Below, piece by piece: positions 38,389 to 48,051 of a stretch of 64,000 nucleotides of DNA. The notes beneath the pieces are model-generated. The model was not told where the DNA came from and did no database searches. It was given only the letters and a program-made list of their open reading frames with translations. Position numbers and translations under genes: made by a program. Every line of letters begins with the position of its first letter. The first letter of the stretch is position 1. Source of the DNA: Candidatus Mycolicibacterium alkanivorans (GTDB lineage: Bacteria; Actinomycetota; Actinomycetes; Mycobacteriales; Mycobacteriaceae); assembly GCF_022760805.1 (NCBI RefSeq), contig NZ_JAIVFL010000001.1, positions 3,782,001-3,846,000 on the forward strand. The letters run 5' to 3'.

Positions 38389-40079
38389 GTGCGTGGGTCA
38401 GTAACTTGCGGTCGTGGGTGTGTCGTTCTGCTGTCTGGGCGTGCGATCGACAAGGCTTGGGTTGTGAGCGTGACAGCAGCCGGGGATCAGATGTTGGAGA
38501 TCGATTGTGGGGTGGCGGGGTCTCCGCGGGCGCGGGGGCAGGGTCCGGTCGATAAGACGTTCCGGCTGTATGACCAGGATCAGTCGTTTCTGATGCCGCC
38601 GTCGCTGCGGGACTGGCTTCCCGGCGATCATCTGGCGTTGTTCGTGTCCGAACTGGTCGACGAGGTTCTCGATCTGTCACCGTTTCTGGCCGCCTACACC
38701 GAGGCCCGCGGCTTTCCGCCCTATCACCCCCGGTTGATGCTCAAATTGCTGCTCTACGGGTACACGACCGGGGTGCGTTCGTCCCGCAAGATCGAGACCC
38801 GCTGCCATGACGATGTGGCGTTCCGGTTCTTGTCGGCGAACACGGCACCGGATTTCCGGTCGATCGCCCGATTCCGGACCCGTCATCTTGACGCGCTGGA
38901 GGCACTGTTCGTCGAGGTGCTCACGCTGTGCCGGGAGGCGGGCATGGTGACGATGGGTCGGGTGGCCCTCGACGGCACCAAGGTCCGGGCGAACGCCTCG
39001 CGGCACAAGGCGATGAGCTACGACCGGATGGTCGAGGCGCACGCGCGGCTGGCGGCGGAGGTCGCCGAGATGATGGGTGAGGCCCAGCGTGTCGACGCGC
39101 AGGAGGATGCCGTCCACGGTGTCGACAATCGTGGCGGTGACCTGCAGGGGGAGCTGGCCCGGCGCGAGACACGGCTGGCGAAGATCCGCAAAGCCAAGGC
39201 CGACCTGGAACAACACGCGAAAGATCAGGCCGCCGGTAAGGCCCGCGCCAAAGCGGCCAAGGCCGGTCAGGCCGGTGAGGTGGCCGAGGAATCGGCTCGG
39301 CGGGCCGCGGAGTCCGCCACCCCGCAGCCCAAGGCGCAGCGCAACTTCACCGACCCGGACAGCCGGATCATGAAGACCGCCGACGGCAGCTTCCACTACT
39401 GCTACAACGCTCAGGCGGTGGTCGACGAGGCCCAATCAGGTCATCGTCGCGACCGACTTCGCGGCCTCCGGCGCCGACAATCCCGCGTTAGGCGACCTGC
39501 TCGATCAGACGATCACCAACACCGGGGCCACGCCCGCTCAGATGCTCGCCGATGCCGGTTATTTCAGCGAGGACAACATCGCCGCCGCACACGCGGCGGG
39601 CACCGATCCTTTGATCGCCACGGGTCGACTCAAACACGGCGAAACGGTGCCGCATGCGCCGCGGGGCCGGATCCCAACGAATGCCACCCCCAAGGCTCGG
39701 ATGGCGCGCAAGCTGCGCACGAAGAAGGGTAAGGCTGCCTACTCCCGGCGAAAGGTCATCGTCGAGCCCGTGTTCGGGCAGATGAAGACAACCCAGGGAG
39801 CGGGCCAGCTCCTGCTGCGTGGCCACGATCCCGCCCGGTCCGAATGGCGGCTCCTCGCCGCCTGCCACAACCTGCGAAAGCTGTTCTCCTACACCGGAAC
39901 AACGACGCTGGCCACCGCTTGAGGTGATCTGGGGCCCGTATGGCGGGCCCCCGCGACCCACCCGAACCGCAAAAGTGTTTCGCCGCCACGCGAAACGGCT
40001 GGCCATTCCGACACCCCACAGTCCTCGACCTGGACCAACACCCCACCACGCCCCGGGGATTCGTTACAGACCCACGCAC
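38389..40079 (+). mobile_element. IS1182-family insertion sequence, 1691 bp
   Basis: Bounded by 17-bp terminal inverted repeats with one mismatch: GTGCGTGGGTCAGTAAC (38389-38405) and GTTACAGACCCACGCAC (40063-40079), flanked by CTAG duplications. It contains a single transposase gene broken by a frameshift near 39431. Clean ends and duplication indicate a direct and fairly recent insertion, between the convergent Rv3259-type gene and whiB2. Confidence 0.9.
38491..39922 (+). pseudogene. IS1182-family transposase, frameshifted
   Basis: The first frame (ATG 38491, or GTG 38464/38470) carries D-K-T-F-R-L-Y-D-Q, the F-H-P-R-L-like Y-H-P-R-L-M-L-K-L-L-L-Y-G-Y segment and the first catalytic Asp in A-L-D-G-T-K-V-R-A-N-A-S. 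At 39431-39433 an extra C in a CCC run shifts the frame after V-V-D-E-A. The rest continues in another frame as N-Q-V-I-V-A-T-D-F, with A-D-A-G-Y-F-S-E (second Asp) and V-E-P-V-F-G-Q-M-K (Glu), ending at 39922. A programmed shift is not typical of this family, so the copy is probably inactive. Confidence 0.85.
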
Positions 40080-40083
40080 CTAG
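40063..40083. repeat. Right terminal repeat and CTAG duplication of IS1182-type element
   Basis: Right inverted repeat at 40063-40079 (one mismatch to the left end) followed by the second CTAG at 40080-40083. The whiB2 stop codon lies 14 bp beyond. Confidence 0.8.
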
Positions 40084-40096
40084 GGGCAGTGCCGGG

Positions 40097-40450
40097 CTAG
40101 ATGATGCCGCGCTTGAGGCGACGACGCTCCCGTTCGGAAAGTCCGCCCCAGATACCGAAGCGCTCATCATGCGCCAAGGCGTACTCGAGGCACCAATCAC
40201 GCACCTCGCAGCCCAGGCAGATGCGCTTGGCCTCCCGGGTGGAACCACCCTTCTCGGGGAAGAACGCCTCAGGGTCAGTCTGCGCGCACAGCGCGCGTTC
40301 CTGCCACTGCTCGTCGCCTGGTTCCATCGGTGTCACATAGACGGGATCGCGCACCAGACTCAAATGAGCGCGTGCCGTTGCCCCCGTGTTCTGCGAGCCG
40401 GTAATGGTGTGCGGCGCCCCCAACGCGCCAATGAAGTGCTGATAGGACAT
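40097..40450 (-). CDS. whiB2: Iron-sulfur transcriptional regulator WhiB2
   Basis: 117-aa WhiB protein needed for septation and cell division (WhmD in M. smegmatis). Four cluster-binding cysteines are at 55, 78, 81 and 87 (C-x22-C-x2-C-x5-C), followed by the G-I-W-G-G turn near residue 99 and a basic R-R-R-L-K-R tail for DNA binding. ATG at 40450 is preceded by an ideal AGGAGG five bases upstream, which decides the start against the longer open frame. It is divergent from fbiA. Confidence 0.95.
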   Translation of the reverse strand: MSYQHFIGALGAPHTITGSQNTGATARAHLSLVRDPVYVTPMEPGDEQWQERALCAQTDPEAFFPEKGGSTREAKRICLGCEVRDWCLEYALAHDERFGIWGGLSERERRRLKRGII

Positions 40451-40750
40451 TTCCGCCTCCTCACCTGGTTTCGTAGATACCTGCATCAGTCGCCCACTAT
40501 GAAAGTGTGGCCATCCCAGTTCGAACATACGGTCGAATCTCGGTCTGCGACACCGAAAACGGCGCATGGACCGCGAAATGACACAGATGTGATTAGACAC
40601 GCCCACGATGGTCCGGTCAAGCGATTCAACAGAATTTGATACCACTTTCCTGCGGGAATTCGGCGAGTCGATGCCCCGGCGTGTCTCGGAGGTGACTTGA
40701 TCGTGACCGCGTGCGGCGCCCAATGACCTGACCGCCTAGTGTCGATCGTT
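40451..40750. other. 300-bp divergent whiB2-fbiA intergenic region
   Basis: It contains the whiB2 ribosome binding site and presumably the promoters of both genes. It is somewhat more A/T-rich than the genes around it. I recognise no clear sigma-factor consensus, RNA gene or repeat. Open frames here are short and lack a supporting start. Confidence 0.4.
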
Positions 40751-41752
40751 GTGAAGATCACCGTTCTGGTCGGCGGCGTGGGGGGCGCCCGGTTCCTGCT
40801 GGGGGTGCAACGACTGCTCGGCCTGGGCCAGTTCGCCGGCCAGATCTCAGGGGCCACAAGCGATCTTGATCACGAACTCACCGCGGTGGTCAACATCGGC
40901 GATGACGCGTGGATGCACGGCGTGCGGATCTGTCCGGATCTCGACACGTGCATGTACACCCTCGGCGGCGCAATCGATCCCGAGCGGGGGTGGGGACACC
41001 GCAACGAGACGTGGAATGCGAAAGAGGAATTGGCCGCCTATGGAGCGCAGCCCGCCTGGTTCGGTCTGGGTGACCGAGATTTGGCGACGCATCTGGTGCG
41101 CAGTCAGATGCTTCGTGCGGGATATCCCCTTTCGCAAGTGACCGAAGCGCTATGCCACCGGTGGTCACCGGGAGCCAGGCTGTTGCCAGCCAGTGACGAC
41201 CGCTGCGAGACACACGTCGTGATCACAGACCCGGAATCCGGCGATCGCAAGGCAATCCACTTCCAGGAGTGGTGGGTGCGCTATCGCGCCCAGGTGCCCA
41301 CCCACAGCTTCGCCTTCATCGGCGTGGAGAACGCCAAGGCCGCACCGGGTGTCGCCGACGCGATCAACGACGCCGAGGTGGTCATGCTGGCGCCGTCGAA
41401 CCCCGTCGTGAGCATCGGCGCGATCCTCAACATTCCAGGCATCCGCGCGGCGCTGCGCTCCACCGGCGCCCCGGTGGTCGGCTACTCCCCCATCATCGAC
41501 GGAAAGCCGTTGCGCGGCATGGCCGACGAATGCCTGTCGGTGATCGGCGTGGAAACCACCTCCCAAGCCGTTGGCCGGCACTACGGCGCACGGTCGGGCA
41601 CCGGGATCCTGGACTATTGGCTGATCTCCGAGGGCGACCACGCCGAAATACCCGGGATCACCGTGAAAGCGATCCCGCTGCTGATGTCCGATCCGCAGGC
41701 CACTGCCCAGATGGTCCGCGCCGCACTGGAACTCGCGGGCGTGGCTCTGTGA
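40751..41752 (+). CDS. fbiA: F420 biosynthesis: phosphoenolpyruvyl transferase FbiA
   Basis: 333-aa CofD-family enzyme that links the phosphoenolpyruvyl (or lactyl) moiety from its guanylylated donor to FO, giving dehydro-F420-0. The N-terminal G-G-V-G-G-A-R-F nucleotide loop is at residues 8-15. N-I-G-D-D-A-W lies near residue 54, D-R-D-L-A-T-H near residue 110 and A-P-S-N-P-V near residue 215. GTG at 40751 (V-K-I-T-V-L) matches the M. tuberculosis start. Translationally coupled to fbiB (GTGA overlap). Confidence 0.95.
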   Translation: MKITVLVGGVGGARFLLGVQRLLGLGQFAGQISGATSDLDHELTAVVNIGDDAWMHGVRICPDLDTCMYTLGGAIDPERGWGHRNETWNAKEELAAYGAQPAWFGLGDRDLATHLVRSQMLRAGYPLSQVTEALCHRWSPGARLLPASDDRCETHVVITDPESGDRKAIHFQEWWVRYRAQVPTHSFAFIGVENAKAAPGVADAINDAEVVMLAPSNPVVSIGAILNIPGIRAALRSTGAPVVGYSPIIDGKPLRGMADECLSVIGVETTSQAVGRHYGARSGTGILDYWLISEGDHAEIPGITVKAIPLLMSDPQATAQMVRAALELAGVAL

Positions 41753-43092
41753 GCCACGAGCACGGCACGGCGGCACCGATCGAGATCCTGCCCGTCAGCG
41801 GTCTTCCCGAGTTCCGCCCCGGTGATGATCTCGCCGCGGCGGTCGCGGCGGCCGCACCGTGGTTGCGCGACGGTGACGTCGTCGTCGTCACCAGCAAGGT
41901 GGTGTCCAAGTGCGAGGGACGCATCGTGGCGGCACCCGCCGACCCCGAGGAGCGGGATGCGCTGCGCCGCAGACTGATCGACTCCGAGGCGGTGCGGGTT
42001 CTGGCACGCAAGGGCCGAACGCTGATCACCGAGAACCGCATCGGCCTCGTACAGGCCGCGGCGGGCGTCGACGGCTCGAACATCGGGACGACCGAATTGG
42101 CCTTGCTCCCAGTTGATCCCGACGGCAGTGCCGCATCGCTGCGCTCCGCGCTGCGCGATCGATTGGGCGTCGACGTCGCCGTGCTGATCACCGACACCAT
42201 GGGCCGCGCCTGGCGCAACGGCCAGACCGATGCGGCGATCGGCTCGGCGGGGCTGCCCGTGCTCTACGGCTACGCCGGTGCGATCGACACGCACGGCAAC
42301 GAACTGCTGGTGACCGAAGTCGCCGTGGCCGACGAGATCGCCGCGGCGGCCGATCTGGTCAAGGGCAAGCTGACCGCGGTGCCCATCGCCGTGGTGCGCG
42401 GGCTGGGTCTGGCCGACGACGGATCCACCGCTGCGCGCCTGTTGCGCGGTGGCGAGGACGATCTGTTCTGGCTCGGCACCGCCGAGTCGATCGAATTGGG
42501 CCGTCGCCAAGCACAACTGCTGCGCCGTTCGGTGCGCCGGTTCGCCGACGATCCAGTCGACCCCGCGCTCATCGAGTCGGCGGTCGCCGAGGCGCTCACC
42601 GCTCCGGCTCCCCACCACACCCGCCCGGTGCGCTTCGTCTGGCTGCAGGACCACGGCGGGCGAGTCAACGTGCTGGACCGGATGAAGGACGCCTGGCGGG
42701 CCGACCTGACCGGTGACGGCAGGCCGGCGGACAGCGTCGAAAAGCGGGTGTCCCGTGGGCAGATCCTCTACGACGCCCCCGAGGTCGTGATTCCGTTCCT
42801 CGTTCCCGAAGGCGCCCACAGCTATCCGGATCCGGTCCGCACCGCCGCCGAGCACACCATGTTCACGGTCGCGGTCGGAGCGGCGGTGCAGGGGCTGCTC
42901 GTCGCGCTCGCGGTCCGCGGGGTGGGCAGCTGCTGGATCGGCTCGACGATCTTTACCCCCGCTCTGGTGCGCGATGCCCTCGGACTGCCGCAGGATTGGG
43001 AACCGTTGGGCGCCGTCGCGATCGGCTATCCGCTCGAGCCCCCCGAGCCGCGCGATCCCGCACCGGTCGGCGATCTGCTGGTGCGCAAATGA
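41749..43092 (+). CDS. fbiB: F420 gamma-glutamyl ligase / dehydro-F420 reductase FbiB
   Basis: 447-aa two-domain enzyme. The N-terminal CofE-like domain (to about residue 245, with [10 protein letters not shown] near 42 and I-T-D-T-M-G-R near 145) adds glutamates to F420-0. The C-terminal nitroreductase-fold domain (from about 255, with R-R-S-V-R-R-F and the final G-S-C-W-I-G) binds FMN and reduces dehydro-F420-0. GTG at 41749 overlaps the fbiA stop. The fusion is characteristic of mycobacteria (Rv3262). Confidence 0.96.
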   Translation: MSHEHGTAAPIEILPVSGLPEFRPGDDLAAAVAAAAPWLRDGDVVVVTSKVVSKCEGRIVAAPADPEERDALRRRLIDSEAVRVLARKGRTLITENRIGLVQAAAGVDGSNIGTTELALLPVDPDGSAASLRSALRDRLGVDVAVLITDTMGRAWRNGQTDAAIGSAGLPVLYGYAGAIDTHGNELLVTEVAVADEIAAAADLVKGKLTAVPIAVVRGLGLADDGSTAARLLRGGEDDLFWLGTAESIELGRRQAQLLRRSVRRFADDPVDPALIESAVAEALTAPAPHHTRPVRFVWLQDHGGRVNVLDRMKDAWRADLTGDGRPADSVEKRVSRGQILYDAPEVVIPFLVPEGAHSYPDPVRTAAEHTMFTVAVGAAVQGLLVALAVRGVGSCWIGSTIFTPALVRDALGLPQDWEPLGAVAIGYPLEPPEPRDPAPVGDLLVRK

Positions 43093-43631
43093 GCGTCAGG
43101 GATTCGGCCATCGAACTCCTCACCGGGTGGGAGGCGCCCAACTCCGACCAGGACACGTGTCGCCACGCCGTGCTGGCGTACCTGCATGCGCGCCCCGACG
43201 CATGCCAACGCAGTTGTGTCCCAGGCCATGTCACCGCCTCGGCGCTGGTGGTCTCAGACTCCGGCGATGAGATGCTGCTCACGTTGCATCCAAGGCTGGG
43301 GCGCTGGGTACAGCTCGGCGGGCATTGCGAGGCAGAGGATTCCGACATCGTCGCCGCTGCGCTGCGGGAGGCCACCGAGGAATCCGGCATCGAGGGCCTG
43401 AGCATCGACGCCGATCTCGGGGCCATCCACGTCCATCCGGTCACGTGTTCCCTGGGTGTGCCGACGCGGCACCTGGATCTGCAGTTCATCGCGCGGGCGC
43501 CCGCGCAGGCGGAGATCGTCATCAGCGACGAGTCATTGGACCTGCGCTGGTGGCCGATTGACGAGCTGCCCGAGGGCAGCGACACCGCGCTCGCGCACCT
43601 GGCCGCGGTCGCCGGCCGGCGCGCGCGTTAG
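43089..43631 (+). CDS. Nudix hydrolase
   Basis: 180 aa; ATG overlaps the fbiB stop (ATGA), so it is the third gene of the fbi operon. Nudix box near residues 78-102: [10 protein letters not shown], then [10 protein letters not shown], with Asp instead of the first Glu and one extra residue. That variant is common in this actinobacterial subgroup. The substrate is unknown; its position next to F420 genes may be incidental. Its end overlaps the convergent manC gene by 4 bp. Confidence 0.88.
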   Translation: MSVRDSAIELLTGWEAPNSDQDTCRHAVLAYLHARPDACQRSCVPGHVTASALVVSDSGDEMLLTLHPRLGRWVQLGGHCEAEDSDIVAAALREATEESGIEGLSIDADLGAIHVHPVTCSLGVPTRHLDLQFIARAPAQAEIVISDESLDLRWWPIDELPEGSDTALAHLAAVAGRRAR

Positions 43632-44713
43632 ATGTCCGACGAGTAGCGGATTCCGCAGTCCGGGATCAGCACGCCGGGCCACACCCGGGCACCGCGCAGC
43701 AGTTCGCAGCGTGCACCGATGTCGGCGCCGTCGCCGATGATGCCGTCGCGGATCAGCGCCCGCGGCCCGATTCGGGAGCCGAAGCCGACGATCGAGCGCT
43801 CCACCACCGAGCCGGCCTCGATCTTGGCGCCATCGAAGATCACCGCACCGTCGAGCCGCACGCCGGGTCCGATCTCGGCGCCGCGGCCCACCACGGTTCC
43901 GCCGATCAGCACCGCGCCCGGCGCCACCGATGCTCCGTCATGCACCAGGCTCTCCCCGCGCCGTCCGCCGAGCGCCGGCGAGGGTGCCAGGCCGCGCACC
44001 AGATCCGCCGAGCCGCGTACGAAATCCTCCGGCGTGCCCATGTCGCGCCAGTAGCTGGAGTCGACGTGGCCGCACACCTTGACCCCGTCGGCCAGCAGCG
44101 CCGGGAACACCTCGCGCTCCACGGACACCTCGCGCCCACGCGGGATACGGTCGATGATGTCCCGCTTGAAGATGTAGGTGCCGGCGTTGATCTGGTCGGT
44201 CGGCGGGTCCTCGGTCTTCTCCAGGAACGCGAGCACGCGATCGTCGGCGTCGGTGGGCACGCAGCCGAAGGCCCGCGGGTCGCTTACCCGGACCAGGTGC
44301 AGAGTCAGGTCGGCGTCGCTGTCGTTGTGGGCGGCCAGCATCTGCCGCAGGTCCATACCGGAGAGCACGTCGCCGTTGAACACCATCACGGTGTCGTTGC
44401 GCAGCTTCGGTACCACGTTGGCGATGCCGCCACCGGTACCCAGCGGGTGTTCCTCGGTGACGTACTCGATCCGCAGACCCAGCTTGGAGCCGTCGCCGAA
44501 CTCGCTTTCGAAGGTGGCCGCCTGGTAGGAGGTGCCGAGGATGACGTGCTCGATGCCGGCGTCGGCGATCCGGGACAGTAGGTGGGTCAGAAACGGCAGT
44601 CCGGCGGTCGGAAGCATGGGCTTGGCGGCCGAGAGCGTCAGCGGCCGCAACCGGGTGCCCTTGCCGCCGACTAGTACAACGGCGTCGACCGCCGCCGGAT
44701 TCACGTCACTCAC
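43628..44713 (-). CDS. manC: Mannose-1-phosphate guanylyltransferase
   Basis: 361 aa, GDP-mannose pyrophosphorylase (Rv3264c, called manB in the H37Rv annotation). The nucleotidyltransferase signature G-G-K-G-T-R-L-R-P-L-T is near residues 17-27, with K-P-M-L-P following. F-N-G-D-V lies near residue 114, and a C-terminal left-handed beta-helix of hexapeptide repeats runs from about residue 255. It makes GDP-mannose for LAM, PIMs and mannoproteins. It overlaps wbbL by 4 bp (rmlD-wbbL-manC operon). Confidence 0.93.
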   Translation of the reverse strand: MSDVNPAAVDAVVLVGGKGTRLRPLTLSAAKPMLPTAGLPFLTHLLSRIADAGIEHVILGTSYQAATFESEFGDGSKLGLRIEYVTEEHPLGTGGGIANVVPKLRNDTVMVFNGDVLSGMDLRQMLAAHNDSDADLTLHLVRVSDPRAFGCVPTDADDRVLAFLEKTEDPPTDQINAGTYIFKRDIIDRIPRGREVSVEREVFPALLADGVKVCGHVDSSYWRDMGTPEDFVRGSADLVRGLAPSPALGGRRGESLVHDGASVAPGAVLIGGTVVGRGAEIGPGVRLDGAVIFDGAKIEAGSVVERSIVGFGSRIGPRALIRDGIIGDGADIGARCELLRGARVWPGVLIPDCGIRYSSDI

Positions 44714-45597
44714 CGAGCCCCCAACCCTTTCGCCAGCTCCCGTTTCGACTTGCGTACCGCTGCGCAGGAGCGCACCTTGAGCGCGCCCTTAATGGTCCAC
44801 CGCAGAGGCGCCCGCCACCATCCGAAATGACGATCGGAAAGATAAATATAGGTGCTGTCGTGATGGGCGCGCAGGTTTCTGGCCGGATCGCGACCGGTGG
44901 AGTGTCCCTTGTCGTGCAGGATCTCCGCGGACGGGACGTAGACGTTGAGCCAGCCGGCCCGGCCCAGACGGTCGCCGAGGTCGACGTCTTCCATGTACAT
45001 GAAGTAGCGCTCGTCGAATCCGCCGACCTGGTCGAATGCCGCCCGGCGGACCAACAGACACGAGCCCGAGAGCCAGCCGACCGGCCGCTCGCTGGGCTCG
45101 AGGTACTCCTGGCGGTAGGCCTTGGTCCATGGGTTGCGCTTCCAGGCGAACCCGACCACGGCGTGCATGCCGCCGCGCACCAGGCTGGGCAGGTGCCGTG
45201 CCGACGGGTACACCGAGCCGTCGGGGTCGCGGATCAGCGGTCCCAGGGTGCCCGCCCGCGGCCAGCGCTCGGCGGCTTCGAGCAGCGCGTCGATGCTGCC
45301 GGGACTCCACACCACGTCGGGATTGACGACGATCACGAACTCGTCGTCCGCGGGCACCATGGCGACGGCGCGGTTGACCGCGCTGCCGTAGCCCATGTTG
45401 CCGCCGGTGCGCAGCAGCCGGGTGCCGGGGTAGCGCTCCAGCGCCTCTTCCGGCGCCCCGTCGACCGACCCGTTGTCGGCCAGCACGACGGTCAGTGGCC
45501 GATCGGTGGCAACCGTCAGCGACGACAGGAAGCGATCCAGATGCGACCCCGGGGAGTACGTCACCGTCACCACGGTCAGGGGTCGGCTGGAGGTCAC
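44710..45597 (-). CDS. wbbL1: Rhamnosyltransferase WbbL1
   Basis: 295-aa GT2-family glycosyltransferase that adds L-rhamnose from dTDP-rhamnose to GlcNAc-PP-decaprenol, forming the arabinogalactan-peptidoglycan linker at the inner face of the membrane. GT-A motifs visible: D-N-G-S-V-D-G near residue 42, V-V-N-P-D-V near residue 91 and M-E-D-V-D-L near residue 205. No transmembrane segment. Ortholog of essential Rv3265c, overlapping both neighbours by 4 bp. Confidence 0.94.
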   Translation of the reverse strand: MTSSRPLTVVTVTYSPGSHLDRFLSSLTVATDRPLTVVLADNGSVDGAPEEALERYPGTRLLRTGGNMGYGSAVNRAVAMVPADDEFVIVVNPDVVWSPGSIDALLEAAERWPRAGTLGPLIRDPDGSVYPSARHLPSLVRGGMHAVVGFAWKRNPWTKAYRQEYLEPSERPVGWLSGSCLLVRRAAFDQVGGFDERYFMYMEDVDLGDRLGRAGWLNVYVPSAEILHDKGHSTGRDPARNLRAHHDSTYIYLSDRHFGWWRAPLRWTIKGALKVRSCAAVRKSKRELAKGLGAR

Positions 45598-46487
45598 GAC
45601 GTAGAGGTTATCTTTCCGTCGTCAGCTGGCCGGGCAAGCGCGTCGGCCAGAGCCTGGCGCCATGGCCGCAGCGGGGTCAGACCGGCCCGCACCGACGTCG
45701 TCATCGACAGCGCGGAGTACACCGGCCGGTGGGCGGGGCGGGGGGCCTGTGCGGTACTGACCGGACAAACCCGCTCCGGGTCGGCGCCGACCTCCTCGAA
45801 AACGGCGCGGGCCTGCTCGAAGCGGCTGACCGCACCCTCGTTGGCGGCATGCAGGATCGGCTCGCGGATATGACCCTCGCCGACCTCGAGCAGCGCGCCG
45901 ACCAGGTCCTTGGCGTAAGTGGGCGATCCGATCTGGTCGTCGACGACGTCGACGGTGCGGTCGGTGCCGGCCAGCCTGCGCATGACGGCAACGAAGTCGT
46001 TGCCCGCGCCGCCTGTGTAGACCCATGAGGTCCGCACGATGCTGGCGTCGGGCAGCGCGGCCAGCACGGCGAGTTCACCGGCGAGCTTGGTGCGGCCGTA
46101 GACGCTGAGAGGGTTGGTGGTGTCTCCGACGTCGTAGGGGTGACGTCGCTCACCGCCGACGGGCTCGCCCCCAAAGACGTAATCGGTGGAGATGTGCACC
46201 AGGCGGGCGCCAACCCGGGCGCAGGCGCGGGCGACGTTCTCCGCGCCGGTGGCGTTGATGGCGTAGGCGCCGTCGGGTTCGGATTCGGCGCCGTCGACGT
46301 TGGTGAAGGCCGCGCAGTTGACCACCAGGTCGTTCTCGGCCACGAACCGCTCGGCGGCTGGTGCGTCGGTGATGTCCCATTCCCGGTGCGTCAGGGCACT
46401 CACCTCGTAGCCCCGGCGGGCGGCCTCACCTGCGAGAAGCCGCCCGACCTGGCCGCCGGCCCCGGTGATCACGATCCGTTTCGTCAC
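45594..46487 (-). CDS. rmlD: dTDP-4-dehydrorhamnose reductase
   Basis: 297-aa extended SDR, final step of dTDP-L-rhamnose synthesis, supplying WbbL1 encoded next to it. NAD(P) motif G-A-G-G-Q-V-G near residue 8, I-S-T-D-Y-V-F near residue 98 and catalytic Y-G-R-T-K near residue 128. GTG at 46487 (V-T-K-R-I-V-I-T-G) is chosen by homology; the frame is open upstream. It starts divergently from lcp1, with 67 bp between. Confidence 0.95.
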   Translation of the reverse strand: MTKRIVITGAGGQVGRLLAGEAARRGYEVSALTHREWDITDAPAAERFVAENDLVVNCAAFTNVDGAESEPDGAYAINATGAENVARACARVGARLVHISTDYVFGGEPVGGERRHPYDVGDTTNPLSVYGRTKLAGELAVLAALPDASIVRTSWVYTGGAGNDFVAVMRRLAGTDRTVDVVDDQIGSPTYAKDLVGALLEVGEGHIREPILHAANEGAVSRFEQARAVFEEVGADPERVCPVSTAQAPRPAHRPVYSALSMTTSVRAGLTPLRPWRQALADALARPADDGKITSTS

Positions 46488-46554
46488 GACTTCGAGTCTG
46501 GCACGCCGGTTTCGGCTACCGGGGATGCGCCCTTCTCGCCAGTAGCCTTGGCTG

Positions 46555-48051
46555 ATGCCTGCTGACACCGAAGCAGTGACGGGCGCCCGGCGGGTGGCTC
46601 GCACCGTGGTCGCGTTGATCGCGGTGACGGTGATGGTCGGCACCGGTGTGGCCTGGGGCAAGATCCGCTCGTTCGAGGGCGGCATCTTCCACTTCAGCAC
46701 CGCCGAGTTGGGCGGTGGCGGCCAGGACGGCGCGATCGACATCCTGCTGGTGGGTATGGACAGCCGCACCGACGCCCACGGCAATCCGCTGTCCGAGGAC
46801 GAGCTCGCGACGCTGCACGCCGGCGACGACATCTCGACGAACACCGACACGATCATCCTGGTGCGCATCCCCAACAACGGGAAGTCGGCCACCGCGATCT
46901 CGATCCCGCGCGATTCCTACGTCAAGGCGCCCGGCCTGGACAAGACGAAGATCAACGGCGTCTACGGCCAGGTGAAGCTGGAGAAGATGAAGGAGCTCGT
47001 CGAGGAGCAGGGCATGGACCCCATCCAGGCTGAGCCCAAGGCCACCGAGGCGGGTCGCGAAGCGCTCATCAAGACCGTTGCCGACCTGACCGGAGTGACG
47101 GTCGACCACTACGCCGAGATCGGCCTGCTGGGCTTCTCGTTGATCACCGACGCCCTCGGCGGGGCGGATGTGTGCCTCAAAGACGCCGTGTACGAACCCC
47201 TTTCCGGTGCGGACTTCCCCGCGGGCTGGCAGAAGCTCAGCGGGCCGCAGGCGCTCAGCTTCGTCCGGCAGCGCCACGACCTGCCGCGGGGTGACCTGGA
47301 CCGGGTGGTGCGCCAGCAGGTGGTGATGGCTCAGCTTGCCCACCAAATCATTTCGGGCAAGACGTTGACCAGTCCAGCGACGCTGAACCGGCTGGAGGGA
47401 GCGATCCAGCGCTCGGTGGTGCTCTCGTCGGGCTGGGACATCATGGATTTCGTCAAGCAGCTCGAGCACCTCGCCGGCGGCAACGTCGCCTTCGCCACCA
47501 TTCCGGTGCTCGACGAGGCCGGCTGGAGCGATGACGGAATGCAGTCGGTGGTCCGGGTGGACCCGTCCCAGGTTCACCACTGGGTGGCCAGTCTGCTGCA
47601 CGACCAGGACGAGGGCAAGACCGAGAAGGTGGCCTACTCGCCGGATCAGACCACCACCGAGGTGGTCAACGACTCCGAGATCAACGGACTGGCCGCGGCG
47701 GTATCGGAAGTGTTGGCCGCCAAGGGATTCACGGCAGGCAACGTGGGCAATAACGACAAGGACCACGTCACGCGCAGCCAGGTGCAGGCCGCCAAGGAAG
47801 ACGACTTCGGCGCCCAGGCCGTCGCCAAGGAGCTCGGCGGTCTGCCCGTGGTGGCCGACGGCTCGATCCCGGCGGGCACCGCGCGGGTGGTGCTGGCGTC
47901 GGATTACACCGGGCCGGGCTCCGGGTTGGACGGCACGCTGCCGACGGCGGCGACGGTGAGCCAGGCCGCGGGTCAGGCCGGCGACCAGGCGCCGCCCCCG
48001 CCGTCGCCGATCATCACCGCGGGGTCCGACGACCCCAAGTGCGTCAACTGA
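46555..48051 (+). CDS. lcp1: LytR-CpsA-Psr ligase Lcp1
   Basis: 498 aa. One N-terminal transmembrane helix (about residues 15-35), an extracytoplasmic LCP domain, and a C-terminal LytR_C domain from about residue 375. The LCP domain has D-S-R-T-D near residue 70, S-I-P-R-D-S-Y near residue 120 and the R-Q-R-H-D-L-P-R-G-D-L-D-R segment near residue 240. The M. tuberculosis ortholog Rv3267 attaches arabinogalactan to peptidoglycan. It sits beside the linker genes rmlD-wbbL1 and is coupled to the next gene. Confidence 0.93.
   Translation: MPADTEAVTGARRVARTVVALIAVTVMVGTGVAWGKIRSFEGGIFHFSTAELGGGGQDGAIDILLVGMDSRTDAHGNPLSEDELATLHAGDDISTNTDTIILVRIPNNGKSATAISIPRDSYVKAPGLDKTKINGVYGQVKLEKMKELVEEQGMDPIQAEPKATEAGREALIKTVADLTGVTVDHYAEIGLLGFSLITDALGGADVCLKDAVYEPLSGADFPAGWQKLSGPQALSFVRQRHDLPRGDLDRVVRQQVVMAQLAHQIISGKTLTSPATLNRLEGAIQRSVVLSSGWDIMDFVKQLEHLAGGNVAFATIPVLDEAGWSDDGMQSVVRVDPSQVHHWVASLLHDQDEGKTEKVAYSPDQTTTEVVNDSEINGLAAAVSEVLAAKGFTAGNVGNNDKDHVTRSQVQAAKEDDFGAQAVAKELGGLPVVADGSIPAGTARVVLASDYTGPGSGLDGTLPTAATVSQAAGQAGDQAPPPPSPIITAGSDDPKCVN

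Noticed and set aside
43089..43631. Nudix gene as a fourth F420 biosynthesis enzyme
   Set aside because: It is coupled to fbiB by overlap, but nothing in the sequence connects its substrate to F420; kept as an unassigned Nudix hydrolase.
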